Shown here one piece after another: positions 12,101 to 19,114 of a stretch of 22,618 bases of DNA (within the stretch, counting starts at the first letter, position 1; each line of letters opens with the position of its first letter). Below the pieces are notes generated by a model that saw only the letters and a list, made by a program, of their open reading frames with translations, was not told where the DNA came from and did not search any database. Position numbers and translations under genes: made by a program. The stretch is taken from positions 1-22,618 of IMG/VR virus record IMGVR_UViG_3300045944_000421. The stretch is one strand, 5' to 3'. The DNA comes from a virus.

Positions 12101-12535
12101 CAAATCATAGCCGCGCTCGTAGGCGTCATAGGCCAGGATGTAGCCGACATGCGCGCTTGTCCTGGTGGTTTTCTCCTCGACGGTCACCGTCTGGTAGGCG
12201 TTCATGTCGATATTGATGTCGGGCGCCGAATAGGTGGCTCGCGGCGCGCCGGTCGGCACCGTCGTATAGACCGGCGTGGTGATGCTCACCCGGTCGAACA
12301 CCGACGGCGCCAGTTCCAGTTCCTCGTGATAGGTGCTGATGGTCTCGGTGACGATGCCGCCGATGAAATACAGGCCGTCCACCCGCCCGGTGCCGATCAC
12401 ATAGGGGATCGCCGACCCCATGGTGGTCGCCCTGATCTGCTCGGTCATGGTGCGCGCGGTGACGCCGTCCGCCGGCCTGGCGGTGGTCGGCTTCAGCACG
12501 AACGGCGCGAACAGGTTGGGGCCAAGGTAGAACAT
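9110..12535 (-). CDS. Large tail-tip (J-like / phage-tail_3) protein with inserted propeller-like domain
   Basis: A 1141-residue central tail-tip protein, functionally like lambda J and the gene-transfer-agent tip protein. Residues 1-235 hold the N-terminal hub part (MGSAIPYVIGTGRVDG..., YQNFVMVFLEGYE). Residues about 240-575 are a long insert of repeating beta strands (VMAAYDPVDSVLYQLL, IQYDEQSGYLVAI, GSVWLFSIEEQALALY) that looks like a beta-propeller. Residues about 580-800 resume the phage-tail_3 pattern (DIVTDTMALSGF, ADVYDFSFCDTGSGFVFKK, LILLPGDIV). The C-terminal ~150 residues look like a fibronectin-type domain. It follows the DUF2163 gene directly, without the usual NlpC/P60 peptidase gene. 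Confidence 0.85.
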   Translation of the reverse strand: MFYLGPNLFAPFVLKPTTARPADGVTARTMTEQIRATTMGSAIPYVIGTGRVDGLYFIGGIVTETISTYHEELELAPSVFDRVSITTPVYTTVPTGAPRATYSAPDINIDMNAYQTVTVEEKTTRTSAHVGYILAYDAYERGYDLIQLQVGGEIVFDTENGIGAGLQFRFYGGRQDRVDPLLTELIGDEAGAYQNFVMVFLEGYESSSAPSVSAVISNAATDQPEDRELEWTGAPPPGPFGGDSAGVMAAYDPVDSVLYQLLSQTELPGVSAIWLVVFDLNTRFESYRVALADSSAYATQSQWIMAIRGSGHVLVRLAKFGNPKLTRVYNATTGAVVAEYEESPEALNWKMGMPFGDQYVFIGHDLAPSTDTTAHAVVDLALSSLDVTIDATLVAGNVARGRTTGSSVSFFVLGASPDHFVTETVFDGTAWTNTVVYNAPSPNALTGIQYDEQSGYLVAIEEESGTFHVRCINPDTGEVAETFSLGAVSYFIVTGLFSTGTERYWPRPGFVFMQKGSIDADGSVWLFSIEEQALALYAEKDSVDNLSFTTGIFDQNRLVWYESIYDDHWVEHALPNQLPGLIDLEDIVTDTMALSGFEASDLSFSGFSGLSSYGYVIKSDTNIQAAVRSLADVYDFSFCDTGSGFVFKKPGRDDVVTIDTTFAAEDLVERPDGAVQSRDEASLRTPAHIEFEYVSKDARYQVRPASFTMPTGVLPSIMIERFSTPVVMTDASAQQLVTEKFFEAQQDRRDHNCTAAPEHLILLPGDIVSIPSGALNFIAKVNSVALELRNMSAEIGAIDFQTEVAAEITAVTNNVGVLTQFSLATQYVHLDIPLYNYADDLGGGLVQYGMLASKGAENWAGGILYSGPAPTELAAKFDQAPHGGVIGSCVDVLVAPPSDFAGDFVNSVTINVTSGDSDLLVERPESEVMEGANMCAIGQEGRWELLGFTTVEDNGDGSFTLSGFAHRGYRGTEVYADDHAAGDLFVLLNLEWLRRVAHPVTDLDDTFYYKAAGSRQNPAGLTVLPHTIAGAAETPYAPVNLAAAIAGSDIALSWDYRSRLDAWEMFDVAPSSGEATLAFEVDVMDGATVVQTITAATNSATYLAADIAADFGSMPASLSFRVYQMSAVVGRGHRAEETVTL

Positions 12536-12544
12536 CAGCGTCCG

Positions 12545-13360
12545 TCAGTTGGAGACGAATTCAAAGCCGGGGAAGCGATCGACATTGTCGAAGGAAATAC
12601 ACGAAGCGCGCGTCTGCGCGCAGCCGTGGCTGGCCCAGAACTGGTGCCCGACCGCGATGTCGAAGGGGAAATCGGTGACCATGTCGAACTGATGGGATCC
12701 GGCGTCCCAGTTGCGGATCCAACCCTCCCAGCCGCTGTTGTCGCCGGTCGTCCAGGTCACCTTGCCGAGCTTGAACGTATGGCCGGCGGCCGGCATCACC
12801 GAGGCGGTGAAGCGGCGGCGGCTGGCCGCTGTCGCCACCGTCGCGGCGAAGCGGTTCGTCGTTTCGTCGACGCCGCAGCGCGCCCCATAGAGCTTGTACT
12901 GGCACTTCGGCTGGATGGTGAACAGCACGATGTCCTTCAGCGCGTCGGCCAGCGTCAACAGCTCGATGCGCCCGTCGAGACGATCGGTGAAGCCGGTCAG
13001 GCCAATGAGCCCCTTGCCGAGGATTTCGCGCGCCGAAGGATTGTCGGTGAGGGTGAGCCAGACGGTGATCACCGCGCCGCGCCAGGCGCCGCGCCGGACA
13101 TGGTCGGTGTAGATCGGCCCGTCGTCGGAAAACGGAATCTGCAGATCGAGCGTGGCCGGCGTGCCGCCATGGCTGACGGTGAGCCGCGAGCAGGTAAAGC
13201 CGGGCGTCTTCTGGAAGGTCTGGCCACCGGCGACGATGTCGACGTCATGACTGGTCAGCCGCACGGTGACATTCGACCGGCTCACCAGCTCGGCCAGCAT
13301 GCAGCGGCGCAGCTCGGCGCCCGCCAGCGCCGTGGTCAGGCTCGAGTTCCACGCCCTCAT
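12545..13360 (-). CDS. Tail hub protein, DUF2163 / phage BR0599 family
   Basis: A 271-residue homologue of gene-transfer-agent gp13, with the same role as lambda gpL. Residues about 1-150 are the DUF2163 domain. The C-terminal part has the conserved Cys motifs C153-x8-C162 (CQYKLYGARC) and C247-x6-C254 (CAQTRASC) and ends DNVDRFPGFEF, as is usual in the family. Lambda gpL binds an iron-sulphur cluster through cysteines spaced in this way, so a cluster is likely here. It begins in an ATGA overlap with the DUF2460 gene. It connects the tail tube end with the tip protein. Confidence 0.85.
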   Translation of the reverse strand: MRAWNSSLTTALAGAELRRCMLAELVSRSNVTVRLTSHDVDIVAGGQTFQKTPGFTCSRLTVSHGGTPATLDLQIPFSDDGPIYTDHVRRGAWRGAVITVWLTLTDNPSAREILGKGLIGLTGFTDRLDGRIELLTLADALKDIVLFTIQPKCQYKLYGARCGVDETTNRFAATVATAASRRRFTASVMPAAGHTFKLGKVTWTTGDNSGWEGWIRNWDAGSHQFDMVTDFPFDIAVGHQFWASHGCAQTRASCISFDNVDRFPGFEFVSN

Positions 13361-13965
13361 GGGACGATCTCGATGGCCGTCAGATCCTCGACCGAGATGA
13401 TGTCCATCTGCGGCTGGTAGTCGACGATCGACTGGAAGCGGTCGCCATCGAAACGCACCGGCACGTAGAACTCGAACGAGGCGGTGACCAGCGCGCCGTT
13501 GGCCGGCGCCGAGACGAAGGTGACCAGCCCGGTCGAGGAGACCGTGTAATGGGTGGTCGGCGTCTGCAGTACGCTATCGACATAGACCGCAAGCGTGCCG
13601 GACTTGATGTGGCGGATGGTGCGCTGATAGGGATTGGAGCCGGCGGTGTAGGTCTTGATCAGCTGGAAGGTGGTCAGCGCGCCGGTGCCGACGCCGGTCG
13701 GCTCGGCGGTGGCCGAATAATCGGCGTGGTCCTTCAACAGCCAGGATTTGAAATCGCCGCGGCGATCAAACCAGAACTCTTTCAGCGAGGCCTCGATGGC
13801 GCGCGAGGTATTCTGGTAGTGCCAGGTGTAGACATGAATGGCCACGTCGCGGCTCTGCATGCGGCGTTCCTGGCCGTTCACCATCACCAGCTTGTCGGTG
13901 AGAAAGGTCGGGCCGCCGCGGAAGCCGAGCGACACCCGTTCGTCGAGGACGATGTTATCGACCAT
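13357..13965 (-). CDS. Distal tail protein, DUF2460 family (GTA gp12-like)
   Basis: A 202-residue protein. It has the family signature near the start (LDERVSLGFRGGPTFLTDKLVMVNGQERR) and then HVYTWHYQNTSRAIEASLKEFWFDRRGDFKSWLLKDHADYS, the conserved FxxxRxGxxxxFxxxDxxDY-like region. The rest is beta-rich. DUF2460 proteins form the distal tail ring in alphaproteobacterial gene transfer agents and related siphophages, below the tape measure. It overlaps the tape measure gene by 11 bases and the next gene by 4. Confidence 0.85.
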   Translation of the reverse strand: MVDNIVLDERVSLGFRGGPTFLTDKLVMVNGQERRMQSRDVAIHVYTWHYQNTSRAIEASLKEFWFDRRGDFKSWLLKDHADYSATAEPTGVGTGALTTFQLIKTYTAGSNPYQRTIRHIKSGTLAVYVDSVLQTPTTHYTVSSTGLVTFVSAPANGALVTASFEFYVPVRFDGDRFQSIVDYQPQMDIISVEDLTAIEIVP

Positions 13966-15703
13966 GGTAGGCCCTCAGCGCGGCCTCGGTGCCGGCCGAG
14001 GCGGCCTGCTTGATCTCGGCCGCCGACTGCGCCGACAGCCTGGTGCCTTCCATGACCGGTTTCACCATGATCGAGACATTGACGGTGCCCGCCGCCTCGC
14101 CGGCCTCGGCGATCGGCTGCTGCATGGCGGCCGGTGTTCCCATCGTGTCGAGGGGGATGTTGAGCGGATAAACCTTGTACGAATAGCGGCGGCCGGCCCA
14201 GCTGTCGCCGCTGCGGCCGGGGTCGCTGCCGCCGAGGCCGGAAAAGCGGAAGTTCGGGTCGACGTTGATCTTCGCCGCCTCGACCACCCGGTGGCCGAGC
14301 GCGGCGATGGCGTCGTTGAGGTTGGCGAAACTGAAGCTCTGGGCACTGCTGAGGTTGCCGATATAGCCGCCGATGTTGGAGTCCAGCCGCTCGACCTGGC
14401 GGCGCACGTCTTTCGTCGCGCCGGTTTCCTCGTGGATGGCATCCTCGATCTTGTTCATGACATCTTCGTCGATCCCGGCGCCTTGCAGGTCGGTGCCATG
14501 CCAGACGCGAGGCAGATTGCCGCCACCGCCAGCGCCTCCGCCACCGCCGAACATATCCCTTGATGCAGCTTCCCCGGCGCGGAAGGCCTGGAACAAGGCC
14601 ATCTGCTCCTCGGTGGCGCCACGGCTCAACCGGATCGTGTCCACCAGTTCCTTGTTCATTTTCACAAGCGCTTCGCGTTCGCGCTCGAACCGAAGCGCCA
14701 TGACCGGATCGTTCGCGTGCGTGGCCAGTTTATCGAGCAGTTCTGTCTGTTCCCTGATCTCGGCATTGAGCCGCTCGATTGCCTCGGCTGACGTTTCCTC
14801 CGCGTCCTTGAAGTTCTCCATGACTTCTGAGACGATTTGAGTCGGAGACTTCTGCAGGAATTTATAAAACTCGGAATTGGTGAATTGCTCGATTTCCTGC
14901 ATGAAGCTCGCCAGCGCTTCGGCGCCCTTGATCAGTCCCTGGCTGATCAACGGACCCATCTTCACAAGCTCTTTGCTCAGCCTGATGCCGACAATCTCTG
15001 TTATGGCGACCAGTTCCTTTTTAAGACTGTCGGCCCGCTTGATATCGTCTTCAGTGACAATGACGCCGAGTTTCCTAGCTGTCGCCGTGAATTCGTCAAG
15101 CGAAGCGCGGCCACCGTCCAGCACGTCAATCATTTTATCGCCGTTCTCGCCAAATGCCGCTGCTGCCAGCGCCGCCTTCTGAGTGGCGTCGGACGTCCGG
15201 CTCATCGCGTCGGCGACCAGCTTCAGCCGTTGTTCCTGGTCGCCGGCGGTGAGCACCGCTTTCAGGAGTTCCGGATTGAGCTTCAGCAGTCCGAAAAAGA
15301 GTTGGCCCGTCCCTTCGCGGGCTTTGCCGACGTTCTTGGCGAACGTCTCCAGTCCGGCACTAAGCGACTCGGTGTCCGTGCCGGCCTGCGCCGCGCCATG
15401 CGACAGCCCTTGGAAGAAATCGGTTCCCAGCCCGGCGGCCTTGGCCCGGTTGCCGACGTCACTGAGCCTGGAAAGTGATTTTGTATATGCATCGATCGCT
15501 CCGGACACCGAAAACAGCTGCGAAACCACGCCGCCGGCAATGCCGCCGACAAAGCCTTGCATGATGCCGCCGATTCCCTTGACGGCCTTCGACATCCGCG
15601 CCGATTGCCGCTCGACGGTGGTGGCCGCCGACTTGAAGCCATTGGCGAACTTCACCGTATTGGTGGAAAGGTCGATCGAGATCGAGCCGACGGTCGCGAC
15701 CAT
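13955..15703 (-). CDS. Tape measure protein
   Basis: A 582-residue protein that fills the tail lumen and sets tail length; by the usual rule of about 0.15 nm per residue it predicts a short tail of roughly 85 nm. The N-terminal half is helical with the typical opening (IDLSTNTVKFANGFKSAATTVERQSARMSKAVKGIGG) and a hydrophobic Gly-rich stretch at about 44-66. Residues about 300-380 are charged coiled coil (RLNAEIREQTELLDKL...). A Gly-rich hinge (DMFGGGGGAGGGGN) separates the C-terminal ~190 residues. It starts immediately after the TAG of the upstream gene with no gap. Confidence 0.85.
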   Translation of the reverse strand: MVATVGSISIDLSTNTVKFANGFKSAATTVERQSARMSKAVKGIGGIMQGFVGGIAGGVVSQLFSVSGAIDAYTKSLSRLSDVGNRAKAAGLGTDFFQGLSHGAAQAGTDTESLSAGLETFAKNVGKAREGTGQLFFGLLKLNPELLKAVLTAGDQEQRLKLVADAMSRTSDATQKAALAAAAFGENGDKMIDVLDGGRASLDEFTATARKLGVIVTEDDIKRADSLKKELVAITEIVGIRLSKELVKMGPLISQGLIKGAEALASFMQEIEQFTNSEFYKFLQKSPTQIVSEVMENFKDAEETSAEAIERLNAEIREQTELLDKLATHANDPVMALRFEREREALVKMNKELVDTIRLSRGATEEQMALFQAFRAGEAASRDMFGGGGGAGGGGNLPRVWHGTDLQGAGIDEDVMNKIEDAIHEETGATKDVRRQVERLDSNIGGYIGNLSSAQSFSFANLNDAIAALGHRVVEAAKINVDPNFRFSGLGGSDPGRSGDSWAGRRYSYKVYPLNIPLDTMGTPAAMQQPIAEAGEAAGTVNVSIMVKPVMEGTRLSAQSAAEIKQAASAGTEAALRAYHGR

Positions 15704-15961
15704 CTAGTGCATCACCTTCGAAATCAGTTGCGCCATGCGATACTGTTGGTCCAGCGTCTGCCGCTTGCCGACACTGCGTCGACGGAAGATCGCCTCTTCG
15801 CTCTTCGGGAAATGCCGGTGACCGACGCGGCCGAAGTAAGCGATGCGCCAGGCCAGCCGGTAAGCGTCCTCATGCGTCACTGTAAACGCCGCGATCACCT
15901 GGTGCGCGGTCATCGCCCAGAACTCGCTCAACGGGATCCCGGCACGAAAGGCGAGGCTCAT
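15704..15961 (-). CDS. Second tail chaperone-like protein (T-like, small FW motif protein)
   Basis: An 85-residue protein with SLAFRAGIPLSEFWAMTAHQVIAAF near the start; the FW-x-x-T pattern is typical of the small chaperone protein between the gp10-type chaperone and the tape measure in gene transfer agents and related phages. The rest is basic and helical. The ATG at 15961 overlaps the upstream stop as TGATG, so coupled re-initiation is likely. The frame is open upstream to 16084 in the -1 phase relative to the gp10-like gene, which leaves a frameshifted fusion possible. Confidence 0.7.
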   Translation of the reverse strand: MSLAFRAGIPLSEFWAMTAHQVIAAFTVTHEDAYRLAWRIAYFGRVGHRHFPKSEEAIFRRRSVGKRQTLDQQYRMAQLISKVMH

Positions 15962-16353
15962 CAGCCACCCGGTAAGGCTTTCGTGCCCGTCGTAGGGTTT
16001 TTGCTGTTGCTGGACGCTGCAGCGGCTGCCATGTCGTCGACCCACGCCTGGTGGCTCTTGCCGTAATGGAACAGCGCCAGGCAATCGAGGCAGTGGGTGG
16101 CAATCGGCGCGATTGGCGTCGGCAGCTCCGGCACTTCCTTGATCCGCTCGCCGTCCTTCCTGAGCGCCACCTTGAGGAACGGCACCAGGTAGGTCGCCGA
16201 CAGCACCGCCAGCCCGTTGCGCACCTTCCAGGCGAAATCGATGTCTCCGAACTGGCTTTCCAGTTCCGCCTGGCCGCGCATGTCGAGCCTGAGCGTATAG
16301 CCGTCGCCGAATTCCGGCGCCTCGACCTCGCCATTGAAGCGATTGGCCGTCAT
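15961..16353 (-). CDS. Tail assembly chaperone (GTA gp10-like, Phage_TAC)
   Basis: A 130-residue protein. It begins NRFNGEVEAPEFGDGYTLRLDMRGQAELESQFGDIDFA, which matches the gp10-type chaperone pattern (N-R-x-G-E-x-E, then L-x-L-x-x-x-x-A-E-L-E-x-x-F). It then has a helical middle and a Ser/Ala/Asn-rich tail. Such proteins coat the tape measure during tail assembly and correspond to lambda gpG. It lies between tail tube and tape measure, as expected, and overlaps both neighbours (ATGA at 16350-16353, TGATG at 15959-15963). Confidence 0.75.
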   Translation of the reverse strand: MTANRFNGEVEAPEFGDGYTLRLDMRGQAELESQFGDIDFAWKVRNGLAVLSATYLVPFLKVALRKDGERIKEVPELPTPIAPIATHCLDCLALFHYGKSHQAWVDDMAAAAASSNSKNPTTGTKALPGG

Positions 16354-16817
16354 GAGGCGGCGCCCCAGGTCGGCGACGATGACATCGAGATGGTGCCGGA
16401 TCCGGTCACCATGCCTTCCGACACCGACACCGAATGCGCGGTAACGACACCGGAGAACGAGCAGACGCCGTTGGTGGTCGGCGCCCCAACGCCGCTGTTG
16501 TCGGCGCCGGTGAAGTCGATCTTGAAGTTGCGCGACTCGCCGGAATCGTAAGCCGCCAGCATGCCGTCGGTGTCGTCATGGGTGGGGTTGTCGGGATCGA
16601 AGTGATACTCAAAGTCGACCGAGGCCGACTTGAAGCCTTGCTTGTATTCCCGATAGCCGGAGGTGGATAGAAGATGGGTGGCGTCGACCTGGTCGGCCTC
16701 GGTGTTGAGGTTGATCGAGGTGACGTTGCCGACCGCGTTGAACACTTCGGTCGGTGTGGCGCCGTCGCCGATCTGCAATTCGGCACCGATGCCGGTAAAG
16801 CCGGTGGTCTGAGGCAT
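16350..16817 (-). CDS. Major tail tube protein
   Basis: A 155-residue protein with the composition and pattern of siphophage tail tube proteins: an N-terminal TTGFTGIGAELQIGDGATPTEVFNAVGNVTSINL (the G-VTSI motif), then EADQVDATHLLST and FKSASVDFEYHFDP, followed by a beta-rich core and GMVTGSGTISM at the end. It polymerises into the tail tube. It has the clearest ribosome binding site in the tail module (AGGAGC about seven bases before the ATG) and a 16-bp gap upstream, consistent with high expression. Confidence 0.85.
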   Translation of the reverse strand: MPQTTGFTGIGAELQIGDGATPTEVFNAVGNVTSINLNTEADQVDATHLLSTSGYREYKQGFKSASVDFEYHFDPDNPTHDDTDGMLAAYDSGESRNFKIDFTGADNSGVGAPTTNGVCSFSGVVTAHSVSVSEGMVTGSGTISMSSSPTWGAAS

Positions 16818-16833
16818 TGGTTTTGCTCCTGAG

Positions 16834-17238
16834 TTATGCGCTGCTGCGCCAGCGCAGGGTGAACGCCATCACGCGGCGGTGCGTGGTGAGGTCGTCGGCA
16901 TAGTCGGTGAAGTCGACGGAGTCCTTCTGGAACGATGCATGCACGGGCTGCGCGTCGGCCGACACGTAATGCAGATCACGCAGATGGTCGCGCACCGCCT
17001 CGCCGAGATCGATGGCGGCCGATGCCTTGGCGGCAATGCAATGCACCTGCACCGAGGTTTCGGGATAGACCGAAGCGCCCTGCAACAGGACTTCCTCGTC
17101 CTCGGCCGACATGGCCACGGCGATCGCCGGCAGCGTTGTAGTCGGCGGCAATGGCAGCGGATAGATGCGGTTGGCCACCAGCCCGGTCACCGGCGACGGC
17201 ACCAGCAGCGCCTTGATGGTGAGCGAGACGCCGCTCAT
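16834..17238 (-). CDS. Tail terminator / tail completion protein (DUF3168)
   Basis: A 134-residue protein that matches the DUF3168 pattern: a helical start (SLTIKALLVPSPVTGLVANRIYPLPLPPTTTLPAIAVAMSAEDEE), a central strand set (ETSVQVHCIAAKASAAIDLGEAVRDHL) and an end RRVMAFTLRWR. Members cap the tail tube and join it to the head, like lambda gpU. It lies between the head-tail adaptor and the tail tube gene, the usual position, and overlaps the adaptor gene (ATGA, 17235-17238). Confidence 0.85.
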   Translation of the reverse strand: MSGVSLTIKALLVPSPVTGLVANRIYPLPLPPTTTLPAIAVAMSAEDEEVLLQGASVYPETSVQVHCIAAKASAAIDLGEAVRDHLRDLHYVSADAQPVHASFQKDSVDFTDYADDLTTHRRVMAFTLRWRSSA

Positions 17239-17570
17239 TCGACCAGCCTCGCCTCGATCATCAGCCCTTGCCGGCGGCCCAGCTCGCGCGGCCGCCCGAT
17301 GATCTCATAGGTATCGCCGTCGAAAATGATGCGGTGCTCGGCATCAACGTCAGGCCGCCAGCGGATGGTGAAGAACAGCGCCATCTGCGCATATTCACGC
17401 GCCACCGCTTCGGCCTCGAACGAGCGGTGGAATTCCATCTTCGCCCACACCGTCGCATAGGTCGCCCAGGTCAGCACCTCCTCATTATAGTCGGGGTCGT
17501 TGACGATGGTCGCCGCCTGCAGCTCGATGCGGCGGTCGAGCTGCCCGGCTGCCATTGCGATGACGGTCAT
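17235..17570 (-). CDS. Head-tail adaptor (head closure) protein
   Basis: A 111-residue protein with the standard opening AAGQLDRRIELQAAT, then WATYATVWAKMEF and RPDVDAEHRIIFDGDTYEIIGRPRELGRRQGLMIEARLVE, the pattern of the phage head-tail joining family (SPP1 gp16-like). It closes the portal-connector channel and forms the interface with the tail. It overlaps both neighbours by four bases (ATGA). The assignment is strong from motif and order. Confidence 0.88.
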   Translation of the reverse strand: MTVIAMAAGQLDRRIELQAATIVNDPDYNEEVLTWATYATVWAKMEFHRSFEAEAVAREYAQMALFFTIRWRPDVDAEHRIIFDGDTYEIIGRPRELGRRQGLMIEARLVE

Positions 17571-18055
17571 TTGGTCGTCTTCCTGCCCAGCTTGGCGGCG
17601 CGTTTTTCCATTTCCGGGCCGATCTTGTCACCGAACCGTCTCACCACCTCATTGCGGGTGGAGAAATAGGCCGGCGTCAGGAACGGCTGCGGCCGCGTGC
17701 CGGGATGGAGGCGGTTGCCGATCATGTGACCCGAGGTGCCGAACTCGACCAGGTGCGCGTATTTCACCGGCTTGCGCTTGCCGAACCTTGTTTCCCGCTC
17801 GACCCCGGCATCCGGCCCGACGCGGTGCATCGGGTTGACCTTCGAGGAACGCGGGTTGCGCTTGATGGTGAGCGAGCGAGCCAAGGTCCCGGTGGTTTCC
17901 TTGAGCGGCAGCCTAAGCACGTTCTGCCTGGCCGCCTTGAGCGTCGGCTGCAGCGCAAACCGCGACGAGGCATTGAGTGGCACGCTGACCTGTTTTGCCA
18001 GCGCGCGCAGGTTGGCGGCCGTCTGCCGGTCGCCGCTGACTTTGCCGGTGATCAT
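17567..18055 (-). CDS. HK97 gp10-family neck/tail protein
   Basis: A 162-residue protein in the HK97 gp10 family. The opening GKVSGDRQTAANLRALAKQV is the typical G-x-x-x-x-x-x-x-L-x-x-L helix. A basic middle (LARSLTIKRNPRSSK) is followed by the diagnostic YAHLVEFGTSGHM and RPQPFLTPAY. Members help complete the tail or neck. The ATG at 18055 was chosen as it places the start at the family's usual position; a GTG at 18085 would add ten residues. The stop overlaps the next gene (ATGA). Confidence 0.85.
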   Translation of the reverse strand: MITGKVSGDRQTAANLRALAKQVSVPLNASSRFALQPTLKAARQNVLRLPLKETTGTLARSLTIKRNPRSSKVNPMHRVGPDAGVERETRFGKRKPVKYAHLVEFGTSGHMIGNRLHPGTRPQPFLTPAYFSTRNEVVRRFGDKIGPEMEKRAAKLGRKTTK

Positions 18056-18110
18056 TCGTCTGCTCGCAATTTGTGGGAATGGCACAGCATACGCCGAAGC
18101 GTGCGCATGC

Positions 18111-18575
18111 TCAATGCTTCCAGGATGCAGCCAGAGCAGCGAGGTGGATCTTCAGCATGTCGTGCGCCGTATCCCGCTGGCGCCGGGTTCGACAGATATC
18201 GCGGATATGCTCGCCATCGCCGCAGATGCGGCCAACCAACATATAACCATGCGCGCCGAGCAGCTGCCGGCAAAAGCGCAGATCCGCCGCTGCCTGCAAC
18301 CGACGCTCGGCGATGCCAGTGGGGCGGCGGCTCATATCCACCCGTTCGCCAAAAGCCGCCGAAGAGCTACCGATGCCGCCGACCGTCTCCCAAGCGTGGC
18401 GAAAACGGATCGCCGCCTGCACCTGGGCAAGATCGAGAATGCCATGCGCGGCCAACGTCGATACCGAGGATTCGCGCAGGTTGACCACGGCCGTCACTTG
18501 GCGCGGATTGGTCCCGCTTTCCGGATGGTCCGCCGAGTAATATGGATTGTCGATCGTGGTCAGCGCCGTCTTCAT
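18111..18575 (-). CDS. Conserved phage structural-region protein of unknown function
   Basis: A 154-residue, mainly helical protein that starts in an ATGA overlap with the connector gene (18572-18575). It begins IDNPYYSADHPESGTNPRQVTAVVNLRESSV, then has AQVQAAIRFRHAWETVGGIG, and later CRQLLGAHGYMLVGRICGDG before a C-terminal helix pair. I recall similar proteins in alphaproteobacterial prophages, where the C-terminal half has a helix-turn-helix-like look. In this window it lies between connector and gp10, so it may be a neck or DNA-binding assembly protein. The role is uncertain. Confidence 0.65.
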   Translation of the reverse strand: MKTALTTIDNPYYSADHPESGTNPRQVTAVVNLRESSVSTLAAHGILDLAQVQAAIRFRHAWETVGGIGSSSAAFGERVDMSRRPTGIAERRLQAAADLRFCRQLLGAHGYMLVGRICGDGEHIRDICRTRRQRDTAHDMLKIHLAALAASWKH

Positions 18576-19114
18576 GCGCGCGGAACCCATAGCCCGCTGA
18601 GCAAATCGCTGATCCAGAACGGCATCTGTTCGAGATCGAGCGCTGTCACCGATTCGCGATGCTCGTAGAGCATGCCGGCGACGCGCAGAATGCCGGCCCG
18701 CATCGGCGGCGGCAGGCTGGCCATATCGGCATAGCCGGCAGTGAGCGTTATCGCGGCATCGGCCGCGAATGCCGTGCCGTCGCTGTGCACCAGCCATACC
18801 GGCTCGGTCAGGCTGGCGCTTTCGAGCGCATATTCCGACGAGACGTCGACTGCATCCGCCACCACCGTGAATGCCGATACCGGCTGCAACGGACACTGGT
18901 AGCTTGCGGCGCCGGTTGCCAGATCCGGCTGCCAGTCGACTGCAGCCGAAAAGATAGACAGCCCCCAGACATGCTCGAGCAGCCCGATCGACTGCGCCAG
19001 CTTGTCGGTAATCAGTGCATCCTCCACCGAGTGATCGACGCGCAAATGCTGCTTGGCCATGTCCAGCAGCGCCGCCGGCAGTGTGGTCCAGTCAGGAGTC
19101 GCGGTATAGCTCAC
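18572..19114 (-). CDS. Head-tail connector protein (HK97 gp6-like)
   Basis: A 180-residue protein with the gp6-like connector pattern: LPAALLDMAKQHLRVDHSVEDALITDKLAQSIGLLEHVWG at the start (helical, matching the family's L..vK.HLRvd...DD.l...I..A), a beta middle (QPVSAFTVVADAV), and a helical end (LPPPMRAGILRVAGMLYEHRES). These proteins form a ring beneath the portal. It starts with GTG in a GTGA overlap (19111-19114) with the collagen-like gene. Confidence 0.85.
   Translation of the reverse strand: MSYTATPDWTTLPAALLDMAKQHLRVDHSVEDALITDKLAQSIGLLEHVWGLSIFSAAVDWQPDLATGAASYQCPLQPVSAFTVVADAVDVSSEYALESASLTEPVWLVHSDGTAFAADAAITLTAGYADMASLPPPMRAGILRVAGMLYEHRESVTALDLEQMPFWISDLLSGLWVPRA

Noticed and set aside
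9458-13420. A 1320-codon open frame on the plus strand, antisense to the tail-tip and hub genes
   Set aside because: It is exactly codon-aligned with the minus-strand genes, so stops could arise only opposite TTA, CTA or TCA, which are rare in GC-rich coding DNA. Its product is rich in Arg, Asp, His and Gly without any domain pattern.
15704-16084. 126-codon version of the second chaperone
   Set aside because: Its first 41 codons overlap the gp10-like gene in another phase and give shadow-like sequence; an ATG at 15961 couples with the upstream stop. It is kept only as a possible frameshift extension.
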